From positions 1,488,001 to 1,552,000 of the forward strand of contig CAWABB010000001.1 in assembly GCA_963780165.1 (NCBI GenBank): a stretch of DNA of 64,000 nucleotides. Reading direction: 5' to 3'. Numbering within the stretch: the first letter of the stretch is position 1; every line of letters starts with the position of its first letter. Shown here in pieces: positions 34,049 to 41,742 of the stretch. The position numbers and the translations under genes are program-made. Below the pieces are notes generated by a model. It worked only from the letters and a program-made list of their open reading frames with translations, made no database searches and was not told the origin of the DNA. The DNA is from CAWABB01 sp963780165 (GTDB taxonomy: Bacteria; Bacteroidota; Ignavibacteria; UBA10030; UBA6906).

Positions 34049-35200
34049 TCACGCGGGCCATACTTCCGTAAACAGCGCCTCGCCGCCATCCCTCACGACG
34101 TCCACTACAGGAACGGAGAGCGCCGCCCGCAGTGCGGTCTGCAATCCAGCCGCATCCACAGTGCTGCCCGAGTAAACGGTGCCGTCGTAGGCGGGATAGA
34201 ACGGGTTTGAGGTCACGGCGGCCAGGCGCGGGACACGGCGGCAGATCAGCCGGACGCCGGCCGATCGCGCGGACGCCACCTTCTCTGCAACGCGGCGGAT
34301 ATCGCCGGCAAGCAAGAGCTTCAGCGGGTCGTCAAACAGCACGGTTGCGCGGCGCCGTCCCAGCGCCGGCGTCATCGCCGAAAGCAGATCGAACGCGACC
34401 AGGCCTTTCCACCTTACCACGCCGGAACCTCCATGGGCGGCCCGGGCAGCTTCATCCGTGGTGGTCCCCGCCGTGATAACCGTCCACTCGCTTTGCCGCT
34501 CTGACTCCCCTGACTCCCTCGCCTGTCCGTCGTTCCTTTCCTTCAGTTCCCCATCTTCCCGTATTCCCATCCCTTCACTCGTCCCCATCCCCTTCCTCGT
34601 TCCCTTCCTTTCCTTCATCCCCTCCACCCCCTCCTTCCCCGTCTCCTCTCCACGCTCCCCACCCATCCGAGGAATCCCGAACAGCAACTCGATGGTCTCC
34701 ATCTCTCCGACAACGGTCCTGAGGTCGGTCGACCTCGCCGCCCCGGTGCTGAACACCAGCCGATCCGCCACTGCCATCGGCGCGATGCGGTTCAGCGAGC
34801 CGTCCACCATCAGCAGCTCGAGCCTCTCATCAGCGAGCATCTGCCTGACCTGCTCGAGCTCGTGCGTCTTGTTGGGCCCGGCCACAACAAGGAGGCCCGG
34901 TGCGGTCACGCGGACGACGACGACTTCGCCCAGCGCCGTCCGGAACCCGGTGCGCCGGAGGCCGGTCCATTGTGCGTCGGTAGTCTGAAGGCAGGATTCG
35001 GAGGTGGTGACGAGCGCGCCGGCAGGGACGCGGATGCGCGGCTTCGGCAGGAGCGTGACGGTATCCCGCTCTTCGCCGTCGTAGCCGATGCCGGTTAGTC
35101 CCAGCGAAAGTCCGCGGCGCGTAGCCTGCTCGAGCAGTGCAACCAGCGCCGTCGTCTTTCCGGTGTTCTTCGCGGTTCCCGCGATGCCGATCGTAATCAG
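34049..35200 (-). CDS. KamB-like P-loop protein, putative aminomutase reactivase subunit
   Basis: The reading frame is open back to 35200 and encodes a P-loop at its very start (GIAGTAKNTGKTTAL), then GIGYDGEERDTVTLLPKPR, TALGEVVVVRV, VVAGPNKTHELEQV and MVDGSLNRIAP. I recognise this order from KamB-type proteins of lysine 5,6-aminomutase clusters, which help reactivate the adenosylcobalamin enzyme. No ATG, GTG or TTG precedes the P-loop. Initiation must use CTG (35200-35198) overlapping the upstream TGA, or ATT, unless a sequence error exists. A ~59-residue Glu/Lys/Gly-rich insertion (residues ~180-238) splits the protein. It is the last gene of the operon. A start at the GTG at 34909 would lose the P-loop. 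Confidence 0.7.
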   Translation of the reverse strand: MITIGIAGTAKNTGKTTALVALLEQATRRGLSLGLTGIGYDGEERDTVTLLPKPRIRVPAGALVTTSESCLQTTDAQWTGLRRTGFRTALGEVVVVRVTAPGLLVVAGPNKTHELEQVRQMLADERLELLMVDGSLNRIAPMAVADRLVFSTGAARSTDLRTVVGEMETIELLFGIPRMGGERGEETGKEGVEGMKERKGTRKGMGTSEGMGIREDGELKERNDGQARESGESERQSEWTVITAGTTTDEAARAAHGGSGVVRWKGLVAFDLLSAMTPALGRRRATVLFDDPLKLLLAGDIRRVAEKVASARSAGVRLICRRVPRLAAVTSNPFYPAYDGTVYSGSTVDAAGLQTALRAALSVPVVDVVRDGGEALFTEVWPA

Positions 35201-36993
35201 CGCACGGTTCCTTTGCCGAAGGTCCCCGGATAGGCCCCGTCCTCCGTGTTCCCCAGCAGCCCCGCCTGGATGGCATCCGGAAGCGACGGGGCTTCGCTGA
35301 CGGCCCGGAGGGTGGACGTGATCCCTGCTATCATCTCATCGGTCGCCTGGTCCGCACGTGCGGTCGGCGCAAGACCGGCATCGCCGAGAAACCTGTAGGC
35401 TTCCGTCACAGCGCGGATGCTGTCGATCCGTGAAGCGATGCAGATCGGGCCGCGCGAGTACGCTTCGTCGGTCGACGCGATCGTGATCGCATCGACGTCC
35501 AGCGTCCTGGCCAGCGCCGCGTGGTAGGATGTGGCGCTGGCCGACTGCACCCGGTCTTCCGACTGCGTCATGAACGCGATGGGCTCGCCCGGCCAGATGG
35601 GCGCGTCCGCGATCGCACGGAGGGCGCGGATCTTCGCGGTGTTGTAATCGATGAAGTTGTGCTGCATCAGGCCGTTGATCACGATATGCGGGCCGTAGCA
35701 GAAGAGGGGCTTGAGGATCGGCCGCGCGCCGAGTCGGACGCCCAACGCGACATTGACGAGCAGGCCGGCCAGCGTCTTCCACGCAGGGACGCCGCTCAGC
35801 TCGTCGTTCCCCGGTATGTCGAACGGCATGCCATAGCGCGCCGTGATCTTGATGGCCTCGATCCCATCGACGGTCAGTCGTTCAGGATCGGTGCCGGCCC
35901 CGAGAGAGCCGTACACGAGATTGATCTTCGTCATGTCGGCGCCGCCTTCCCCCGCAAGCACCACGGTCTCCGGCGTGTTCAGCCCCCGGTGGGCCCGGAC
36001 GGTCAGGAGCGTCGCGGGATCCAGGTGCCGCCGCATGAGCTTGATGTTCTCCAGCGACGTGATCGTCCCGTCGTTCTGGTGTGTGAGGGCGCCTTCGAGC
36101 AGCCCCTCGTAACGCGCTTCCCAGGAGGGATTGATAATGAGATATCCGTCGATTCCCCAGCGCTCGCCGATGCGCCCGTGGACGATGTCCATGATCGGGC
36201 AGCCGCTTCCGAGGAATTTGAAGACCGCCGGCTTCAGTCCGCTGTGGCGGATCCGCGCGGGGTGAACAGGCCTGCGGCCGGAGAGCATACCGTCGAGCGC
36301 CTGCTTCTCCGCCTCGGACACCGCCCGGACGCCGAGCGGATAGGAGGCCTTGAGATTCGCGTCCCGGATAACTGGATCGCAGAGCGCCGCATATCGCTCG
36401 GCGACTGCCTTCCCTCCCTCCCCGTGGTGCAGCAGCTCTGCGCGCAGCCGGGCTCGCTCGACTGCCGGCGACGTCTTCCCTGCGCTCCACCGCAGCAGCT
36501 TCTCGACGATCGCGTCGAGATAGCCTCCGGCCTCTGGATTCCTGAAGGCGTAGGAATATCCGGCGGTCAGGTCGCGCTTCTCGCGTTGTGCCGCCCCTGC
36601 GCTCGCGGCCGGCGGCCGGTCTTCTATGTAGGCGGCGATCTCCTCGATCGTCGCGTGCTCGTCGAATCCCCGGTCAAATCCCAGCTCCGCCGCCAGCTCC
36701 GGCGTCACCGCTTTGCCGCCGATAACAATCCGTGCCGAGGTGCGGATCCCCGCCGCATCAAGCATGTCCACAAACCGCCCGAGCAGCTCGGCCACCCCGT
36801 AGCCCAGCGTCCGGCTGACGAGGACAAAATCGTAGGGAGACGCCAGGGCCCGGGAGACAATGGCTTCCATCGGGAGGTCGGGTGACAGCAGGTCCGCGTG
36901 GTGGCCCCGCCGCGACAGGGCATCGCGGATGATCTTGATGCCGACGTCGTGAACGGGATCAAGAGGGACGCACAGGAGCCGACGCGCGGTCAT
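35197..36993 (-). CDS. Cobalamin-binding TIM-barrel protein, putative adenosylcobalamin-dependent aminomutase large subunit
   Basis: Of 598 residues, the first ~125 are a B12-binding Rossmann domain: DPVHDVGIKIIRDAL, a variant of DxHxxG with His15 as likely cobalt ligand, VSRTLGYG at the SxL position, and IVIGGKA. Residues ~230-580 look like the barrel of OraE/KamD-type mutases (FLGSGCPIMDIVHGRIG, TVRAHRGLNTPETVVLAGEGGADMTK, MPFDIPGNDELSG). In OraE and KamE the B12 domain lies on the other side or in a separate subunit, so this order is unusual. The next gene encodes a KamB-like reactivase and the operon also holds a PLP protein, together pointing to a 1,2-amino shift on a diamino acid. The substrate is unknown. 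Confidence 0.72.
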   Translation of the reverse strand: MTARRLLCVPLDPVHDVGIKIIRDALSRRGHHADLLSPDLPMEAIVSRALASPYDFVLVSRTLGYGVAELLGRFVDMLDAAGIRTSARIVIGGKAVTPELAAELGFDRGFDEHATIEEIAAYIEDRPPAASAGAAQREKRDLTAGYSYAFRNPEAGGYLDAIVEKLLRWSAGKTSPAVERARLRAELLHHGEGGKAVAERYAALCDPVIRDANLKASYPLGVRAVSEAEKQALDGMLSGRRPVHPARIRHSGLKPAVFKFLGSGCPIMDIVHGRIGERWGIDGYLIINPSWEARYEGLLEGALTHQNDGTITSLENIKLMRRHLDPATLLTVRAHRGLNTPETVVLAGEGGADMTKINLVYGSLGAGTDPERLTVDGIEAIKITARYGMPFDIPGNDELSGVPAWKTLAGLLVNVALGVRLGARPILKPLFCYGPHIVINGLMQHNFIDYNTAKIRALRAIADAPIWPGEPIAFMTQSEDRVQSASATSYHAALARTLDVDAITIASTDEAYSRGPICIASRIDSIRAVTEAYRFLGDAGLAPTARADQATDEMIAGITSTLRAVSEAPSLPDAIQAGLLGNTEDGAYPGTFGKGTVR

Positions 36994-37241
36994 TGCCGTC
37001 CCCCCTCCGGCGCAGCGGCGTGCAGCCAGCGGTACTTCTCCCCCGGCCTGTGGACGTACTTCCGGAGGCGTACTCTCATGCCATAGCCGTCGAACTCCTG
37101 GTACATGATGTCCACTTCGCCCAGGTTCAGCTCATGCCCCAGCCGCAATGCGAGGTCTTTTCCCTCCCGTTCGCTCCCGCAGACCAGATACGTCTCGATA
37201 TCAAGTCCGTCGAGAACGCAATCGAGTGCCTGTCCCGTCAT
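36990..37241 (-). CDS. Small protein of unknown function in the aminomutase operon (83 residues)
   Basis: The start is the ATG at 37241, 6 nt after AGAGGAGA; the in-frame GTG at 37262 lies inside a hairpin. The sequence (TGQALDCVLDGLDIETYLVCG ... ELNLGEVDIMYQEFDGYGMRVRLRKYVHRPGEKYRW) is acidic in the middle and basic at the end, with no membrane segment. It overlaps the mutase-like gene by ATGA, so equimolar synthesis is likely and it may be a small subunit, analogous in position to OraS. I see no sequence match to OraS. Confidence 0.65.
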   Translation of the reverse strand: MTGQALDCVLDGLDIETYLVCGSEREGKDLALRLGHELNLGEVDIMYQEFDGYGMRVRLRKYVHRPGEKYRWLHAAAPEGGRQ

Positions 37242-37258
37242 CGCTGTTCTCCTCTCGT

Positions 37259-37293
37259 CCACGGGGAGGCGCAGCAGGAGCGCCTCCCCGTGG
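37259..37293 (-). promoter_or_regulatory. Intercistronic 14-bp hairpin in the aminomutase operon
   Basis: CCACGGGGAGGCGC (37259-37272) pairs perfectly with 37280-37293 around a 7-nt loop, between the PLP gene and the small-protein gene. There is no U tract in the direction of transcription, and the ribosome-binding site follows at once. It is more likely an mRNA processing or stability element that sets different levels for upstream and downstream genes than a full terminator. Confidence 0.6.
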
Positions 37294-37301
37294 TAAGGTG
37301 C

Positions 37302-38768
37302 TTACTCGAAGATGCCCGCGTGTTCGCAGACGATTTCGATGAGCATGACCAGCGCCCGGACGATCATCCGCGCGCGCTCGTGAATCAGCTGGCCGTGCTC
37401 GTCGGTGGTTCCGAGCCCGGGCGAGATGAAGATGTTCGCATCGTAGCTGATCGTGGGGATGATCCCCATCTGCGACATCCCGTCCTGCAGCAGGTTGGAG
37501 CCGGCATACATATCCTCGATCGTGAAGATCGGGATGCCGAGCTTGCCGTCCTTCCAGCTGTCTTCGTAGTTTATCTCGACCGTCCCGCCGTTATAGCTCT
37601 TCGCGATCCGGAAGAACGGCTTGATGCGCCCATCGATCTTCGCGAATTCCGCCTTCACGATCGCGTACAGGTCGTCGATGGGCTTCTTCATCACCTGGGG
37701 CTTGTCGCGCAGCACGCGCAGTGCGGCGACCTGGCCGGAGAGCCCCTCTTTGCCCGGATCCTGCGACACGTAGGCGGCCTTGCCGTATGACGTGGTGGTG
37801 CCGTACCGTGCGCCGTGATACCCCAGCGCGCGGCGGATCGGAACCATCGCATCTTCCTTGCCGATGATCAGCGCGCTCGTCGGCGACCCGGTCGCCTTGT
37901 CCATGCTGAAGATCATGATGTCGGCGCCGACCTTCTTGATGCTCGTGCCGATGATCGGCATGCCCCACGCGTTGTCGATGATGTAGGGGACGTTATACTC
38001 CGCCGCAAGCTTCGCGATGCCCTTGAGGAGCTTCGGGGTGCCATCGGGCGCCTTGTCGCCATAGCCGTAGCCGGGCGTGTCGTACCCGAGCGACGCGAAT
38101 CCGCCGAGCATGGTCTCGTGGCGCTTCGCATTCACGGCAAGCGCTTCCAGCGACTTCGCGACGTTGACGTTCTTCATCAACGGCACGGGGTGATACTTGA
38201 TGCCGTGCACGGGATACTCTGCGCCGGGGAGCGGCACCAGCACGGTGTCCAGGTTGTTCTGGCGCTTGCCGTAGAAGCCGAGTTCGCCGGCGGTGCTGCC
38301 GCGGTCTGCAAGGATGTCCTTGTACTTCGGCGGGAACGGCCGGCCGTAGGCGGCATGGTGGTGGGTGTGGCGCTCGAGCGGCGCAATGTAGCGCGTCCGG
38401 TAGTTGTCGCCGCGTCCGGTGAACGGGGGCGTCACGAGGCAGTCGAAGGACGTCCAGAGCCCGGCTTCGCACGTGTTAATCGGAGCGGCATCGTACTCGT
38501 CGCCGTAGGCATCCTTGATGATCTCGCGGATCTGGTCGACATACACGGAGAGCGGCACGACCTTGCGGGATTCCGCCGCCATGGCCTTCTCAATGTCCTC
38601 GCGGAGCGGAGACGGACAGCCGGAAATGGCGCCGGTCAGACCGATCGCGCCCTTCAATTCCGCCGGAATATTCAGACCCTCTGCGGCCTTTTTCGCCTCG
38701 GCGTAAATCTTCGGCGTGTTCACCTGGAGACGCTTGTACATCTGGAACTTGAACTGCGGTCGTGCCAT
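37302..38768 (-). CDS. SelA-like fold-type I PLP-dependent protein
   Basis: The 488-residue protein has a fold-type I PLP core: IIDNAWGMPI carries the aspartate that pairs with the pyridine nitrogen, and some 25 residues later MIFSMDKATGSPTSALIIG holds the probable Schiff-base lysine. The latter arrangement is like the SDKLLGGPQAG of selenocysteine synthase SelA and its relatives. The N-terminal ~150 residues (including RHTHHHAAYGRPFPPKY with an unusual His run) match no family I know. It is third from last in the operon and could be the PLP partner of the mutase, a lyase/aminotransferase, or a racemase. The function is not identified. Confidence 0.7.
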   Translation of the reverse strand: MARPQFKFQMYKRLQVNTPKIYAEAKKAAEGLNIPAELKGAIGLTGAISGCPSPLREDIEKAMAAESRKVVPLSVYVDQIREIIKDAYGDEYDAAPINTCEAGLWTSFDCLVTPPFTGRGDNYRTRYIAPLERHTHHHAAYGRPFPPKYKDILADRGSTAGELGFYGKRQNNLDTVLVPLPGAEYPVHGIKYHPVPLMKNVNVAKSLEALAVNAKRHETMLGGFASLGYDTPGYGYGDKAPDGTPKLLKGIAKLAAEYNVPYIIDNAWGMPIIGTSIKKVGADIMIFSMDKATGSPTSALIIGKEDAMVPIRRALGYHGARYGTTTSYGKAAYVSQDPGKEGLSGQVAALRVLRDKPQVMKKPIDDLYAIVKAEFAKIDGRIKPFFRIAKSYNGGTVEINYEDSWKDGKLGIPIFTIEDMYAGSNLLQDGMSQMGIIPTISYDANIFISPGLGTTDEHGQLIHERARMIVRALVMLIEIVCEHAGIFE

Positions 38769-38780
38769 GACAACATCCTT

Positions 38781-39224
38781 TCAGCGTGGTTGCGGTATTC
38801 CGTGGATCAGGATCTCATCGCCGGGGGCTAGCCCCATCTCCGCGCCCGACTTCCGCGTCTGCATCCGGACGATGGTATTCTGGTGATTTGGCATATGCGT
38901 GTCGTCAAAACCGGCAATCGTGCCGATCTGCATCCCTTTGGCCGTGACTGCATCCCCGGCGAGAATCACCCCGCCGTCCAGGAGCTCGACAAACGCCAGG
39001 TATGCAATGCGCTGGACGTTCCCGCCGGGTGCGGCGTCCTGCTCGTCGGTCCCGATGAGCTCGATGATCGTCCCGGCCGGGAAGGCCCGGGAAATGGGTT
39101 TGATCAGCTCAAGCCCGCGGTTTTCGAGGCTTCCGGTGAGGACAACGGCGATCCTCGTCCGGATATCGGTCTTTGCGTGGTAGAACCCCCGGTTGACGAG
39201 GTTGCGCGCGTACGGGTCGGCCAT
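38781..39224 (-). CDS. Small conserved-looking protein of unknown function (147 residues)
   Basis: The protein appears rich in beta strands (RIAVVLTGSLENRGLELIKPI, GTIIELIGTDEQ, NTIVRMQTRKSGAEMGLAPGDEILIHG), with a tail that reads like a small barrel or PDZ-like loop. It has no signal peptide. It lies 7 nt after the dehydrogenase-like gene and 12 nt before the PLP gene, so it belongs to the pathway. I do not recognise the family; it could be a chaperone, a small lyase or a metabolite-binding protein. Confidence 0.65.
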   Translation of the reverse strand: MADPYARNLVNRGFYHAKTDIRTRIAVVLTGSLENRGLELIKPISRAFPAGTIIELIGTDEQDAAPGGNVQRIAYLAFVELLDGGVILAGDAVTAKGMQIGTIAGFDDTHMPNHQNTIVRMQTRKSGAEMGLAPGDEILIHGIPQPR

Positions 39225-39231
39225 GCGGACC

Positions 39232-40149
39232 TCAAACGTACCTGGTCACGAACGTGTCCACTTCGCCGTACAGGAAATCGACGACGGGAAGCTCGATCAT
39301 GGTGTAGCACCCGGGCTGCTGCTTCACGGCCGCGCGGGCGGCGGAGACCATTACCTGCGCGGTGAGCGCCGGGTTGTTGACTTTCAGCTGGAACTTCATG
39401 GACTGGTTATGCGTCACGCCCGAGACGCCGTTGCGCTCCATGAGCACGCCGTGCCCCATGTCCTTGAGGGCCGACACGTCACCCACTTCGAAGACGTAGG
39501 TTCTGTCCTTGACGAAGTACGGATCTTTCTTGATTGCGGCTTCCACCTCCTCGAAGACCGCCCCGGGGACGAGCTGCACGTACACCATCCTGCGGTGGAT
39601 GCCCATTCCCGCCGGCACCGTAATGGAAATCGCGTCCTTCACTCCGCGGATCGCTTTGACCGCCACCGAATGCCCCATCGAGAGACCGGGGCCGTAGTTG
39701 GTATGGGTGATGCCCTTCGGCGCCATCGCCTGAAACCATCCGCGCACGACCGAATCCACCCCCGGGTCCCACCCTGCCGCGACGATCGAGACCGTATTGT
39801 GCGCGCGGGCGACCTCCCCGAGCGACTTGCGCAGCGCGGGGATCTCATGATGGATGTCGAAGCTGTCCACCGTGCGCACGCCGAGAGAGAGAATCTTTGT
39901 GGCGGTTGCAGGAACGATGCGCGACGGGCAGGTGAGCACCGCCACGTCGACTGCGGTGAGCTCTCGGATGTCCGACACCACCGGGATTTTCTGAAGCGCC
40001 AACGGATCCCGCTCGGTGATGACGCACTGCCGGTTGACGATATCGGGCACTTCGATGATGCCGGCGAGCTCCATGTCGGGTTCGGTCAGCACCGTGTCGA
40101 TGGCACAGCGGCCGACATTGCCGAATCCGACGACTGCTACGTTGATCAT
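39232..40149 (-). CDS. Diaminopimelate dehydrogenase-like NAD(P)-dependent oxidoreductase
   Basis: The 305-residue protein starts with Rossmann motif VAVVGFGNVGR and continues with the meso-diaminopimelate dehydrogenase pattern: VVSDIRELTAVDVAVLTCPS, a serine/aspartate hinge, VSIVAAGWDPGVDSVVRGWF, and THTNYGPGLSMGHSVAVKAIRGVKDAISIT. Enzymes of this type oxidatively deaminate the D-centre of meso-DAP. In this operon a more likely substrate is the diamino product of the B12 mutase, by analogy with 3,5-diaminohexanoate and 2,4-diaminopentanoate dehydrogenases of other aminomutase routes. Its start overlaps the regulator gene by ATGA. Confidence 0.8.
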   Translation of the reverse strand: MINVAVVGFGNVGRCAIDTVLTEPDMELAGIIEVPDIVNRQCVITERDPLALQKIPVVSDIRELTAVDVAVLTCPSRIVPATATKILSLGVRTVDSFDIHHEIPALRKSLGEVARAHNTVSIVAAGWDPGVDSVVRGWFQAMAPKGITHTNYGPGLSMGHSVAVKAIRGVKDAISITVPAGMGIHRRMVYVQLVPGAVFEEVEAAIKKDPYFVKDRTYVFEVGDVSALKDMGHGVLMERNGVSGVTHNQSMKFQLKVNNPALTAQVMVSAARAAVKQQPGCYTMIELPVVDFLYGEVDTFVTRYV

Positions 40150-40886
40150 GAGGCACTCCTCTGACGACGTCGTGTGGTGGTTGCGGGCTGGTGCTCGATG
40201 TACGAACAGAGGGCCCTGCTTGCAGACTTCCCGTGCTCGCGGACGAGCCGCTCGACTTCGTCCGCCCTCTTGCCGCGCAGCGCGTCAAGAATCTGCGCGT
40301 GCTCGTCGACCGACTCCTCGAGCCGGGCCATGACAGAAAGATAGATGTAGTTGTAGCGAAGCGCCTGCGCCCGGAGGACCCGGACATACTGCGACAGCTT
40401 CTCGTTCCCGGAGGCGTCGGTCAGCGTCTGGTGGAACTCCGTGTTCAGCTGGAGGATGCGGGCCTGATCCACAGTGCGGGCGCGCCTGAGCGACGCGATC
40501 CTGTCATTGATCTCCTTCAGCCTCCGCAGCGTGTCTGGATCCATGCGCTCGCACGCGAGCCGTGCGGCCAGCGCCTCGAGCGCGCCCTTCACTTCATAGG
40601 TCTCAGCGGCGTCCTGTCTGGAAAGCGGCCGGACGACCGCGCCCCGGCGCGGGGTCATCTCCAGGAAGCCCTCGGAGTCGAGCTGCAGCAGCGCCTCGCG
40701 GAGCGGCGTCCGGCTCACGCCGAGCTGTTTCGAAAGCACGGGTTCGCGGAGCTTCTCGCCGGCCCCGATCCTGCCGTCGATGATCGATGCCCTGATCATG
40801 GACGCAATCTTTTCCCTCAGCGGGGCCAGTTCGGCCGCAAGGGTTCCCACGTCGAAGGGGGTCGTATGGGCCGGGGTTGTGGGCAT
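40146..40886 (-). CDS. FadR-subfamily GntR transcriptional regulator
   Basis: From the ATG at 40886 the product is 246 residues: a winged-helix domain (EKIASMIRASIIDGRIGAGEKLREPVLSKQLGVSRTPLREAL is the standard GntR stretch) and an FCD effector domain with the metal/ligand set in Asp/His positions (NTEFHQTLTDASGN, VDEHAQILDAL). FCD regulators usually sense a carboxylate and repress catabolic operons. A perfect palindrome (TTGTATACAGTATACAA) overlaps the promoter 16 nt upstream, so autorepression of the whole operon is expected. It is the first gene, coupled to the dehydrogenase. Confidence 0.9.
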   Translation of the reverse strand: MPTTPAHTTPFDVGTLAAELAPLREKIASMIRASIIDGRIGAGEKLREPVLSKQLGVSRTPLREALLQLDSEGFLEMTPRRGAVVRPLSRQDAAETYEVKGALEALAARLACERMDPDTLRRLKEINDRIASLRRARTVDQARILQLNTEFHQTLTDASGNEKLSQYVRVLRAQALRYNYIYLSVMARLEESVDEHAQILDALRGKRADEVERLVREHGKSASRALCSYIEHQPATTTRRRQRSAS

Positions 40887-40901
40887 TGGTGTTTGTGTAT
40901 A

Positions 40902-40918
40902 TTGTATACAGTATACAA
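40902..40918. promoter_or_regulatory. Operator palindrome for the GntR regulator
   Basis: TTGTATACAGTATACAA is a perfect 8-1-8 inverted repeat of the TTGTATAC type bound by FadR-subfamily regulators. It overlaps the -7 box of the predicted operon promoter by 4 nt, so binding would block RNA polymerase. Confidence 0.8.
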
Positions 40919-40945
40919 GATAACGGATGCTGCCCGGATTGTCAA
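40915..40945 (-). promoter_or_regulatory. Predicted promoter of the aminomutase operon (TTG-N20-TATCTTGT)
   Basis: Minus-strand TTG at 40945-40943, 20-nt spacer, TATCTTGT at 40922-40915, immediately upstream of and overlapping the palindrome. Spacing and -7 box agree with the other promoters in the window. Confidence 0.65.
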
Positions 40946-41193
40946 GCCCGGAGAGCCCTCGCCCCCTGAGAGGTCGCCACCTCAAGGACATGGGACCATA
41001 CCAAGCGGGGTATTCGCTGCCCCACGCGCGGCGCGATGCGAACAGGTCTACGTTGCCTCACGTACGGCTCTACTCAAAGGCAACCCGACAGGCGATGGTG
41101 TTGCGCAACCGCATGAAATTCAATATGTTACACGCTATATTGACACCCCCCGCGGTGCGGGGGCCAGACCGACACCACCACTCAGGAGGGAGT

Positions 41194-41742
41194 ATGAAAC
41201 GAGCAGCCATTCTTGTGTTCGCGATCGGCATTGTCGGCATTCAGCAGTCGACCGCTCAGTTCAGCGTAGGCCTTCTCGGAGGGTACGGGTTTAATGATGG
41301 GTACAAGATCGGGTTCGGGGCCCGGGCAGGTTTCTCGGCAAGCCTCCTGTATGTCGGCGCTATCGGCGTCATCCACACCGGACAGGAAGACGATATCACC
41401 TCGGCTGCGCAATCGATCAACGTCAAAACCAATGCTTCCTACTACGGAGCCGAAGTCGGGGTGAACATCGGGACCCTGCGCCCTTCACTCATCCTGGGGG
41501 CTGTGAACTTCAAGGTCGAGGCGGGCCAGGAAACCAGCGAGGCAAAGTTCTTGCTCGGACCGGGCGTCACGCTCTTCCTCCCGCTCTCCGAGAACCTGTT
41601 CATCGGCGGAGATGCGCGCCTGCTCATCGTCGGCAAGGACGATGCCCTGGACGTGGACAGCATCAGTCAAATCGAGTCGAACTACGACAACCCGAGCGGA
41701 ACGCTGGTCGCGCTCTACGCGACGATCGGCTACACGTTCTAG
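41194..41742 (+). CDS. Small outer-membrane beta-barrel protein
   Basis: The ATG at 41194 follows AGGAGGGAGT. The 182-residue product has a signal peptide (AILVFAIGIVGIQQSTAQ) and eight or so amphipathic strands, ending VALYATIGYTF with a C-terminal phenylalanine as in OmpA/OmpX-like barrels. A TATATTGA element at 41136 may be its -7 box, though its -33 box is poor. The leader contains a 7-bp GC hairpin (41147-41163). The stop codon overlaps the start of repeat copy B. Function unknown. Confidence 0.75.
   Translation: MKRAAILVFAIGIVGIQQSTAQFSVGLLGGYGFNDGYKIGFGARAGFSASLLYVGAIGVIHTGQEDDITSAAQSINVKTNASYYGAEVGVNIGTLRPSLILGAVNFKVEAGQETSEAKFLLGPGVTLFLPLSENLFIGGDARLLIVGKDDALDVDSISQIESNYDNPSGTLVALYATIGYTF

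Noticed and set aside
35521..36885. 454-codon open frame on the plus strand
   Set aside because: Antisense to the cobalamin-binding protein; composition is Arg/Asp/Val shadow type with no domain.
36990..36993. Frameshift between the small protein and the mutase-like protein
   Set aside because: The overlap is a regular ATGA stop/start and both genes have independent ribosome-binding sites and complete starts.
37302..38768. OrtB-type 2-amino-4-ketopentanoate thiolase subunit
   Set aside because: OrtB is a fold-type II, threonine-synthase-like enzyme; this protein shows a fold-type I, SelA-like lysine site.
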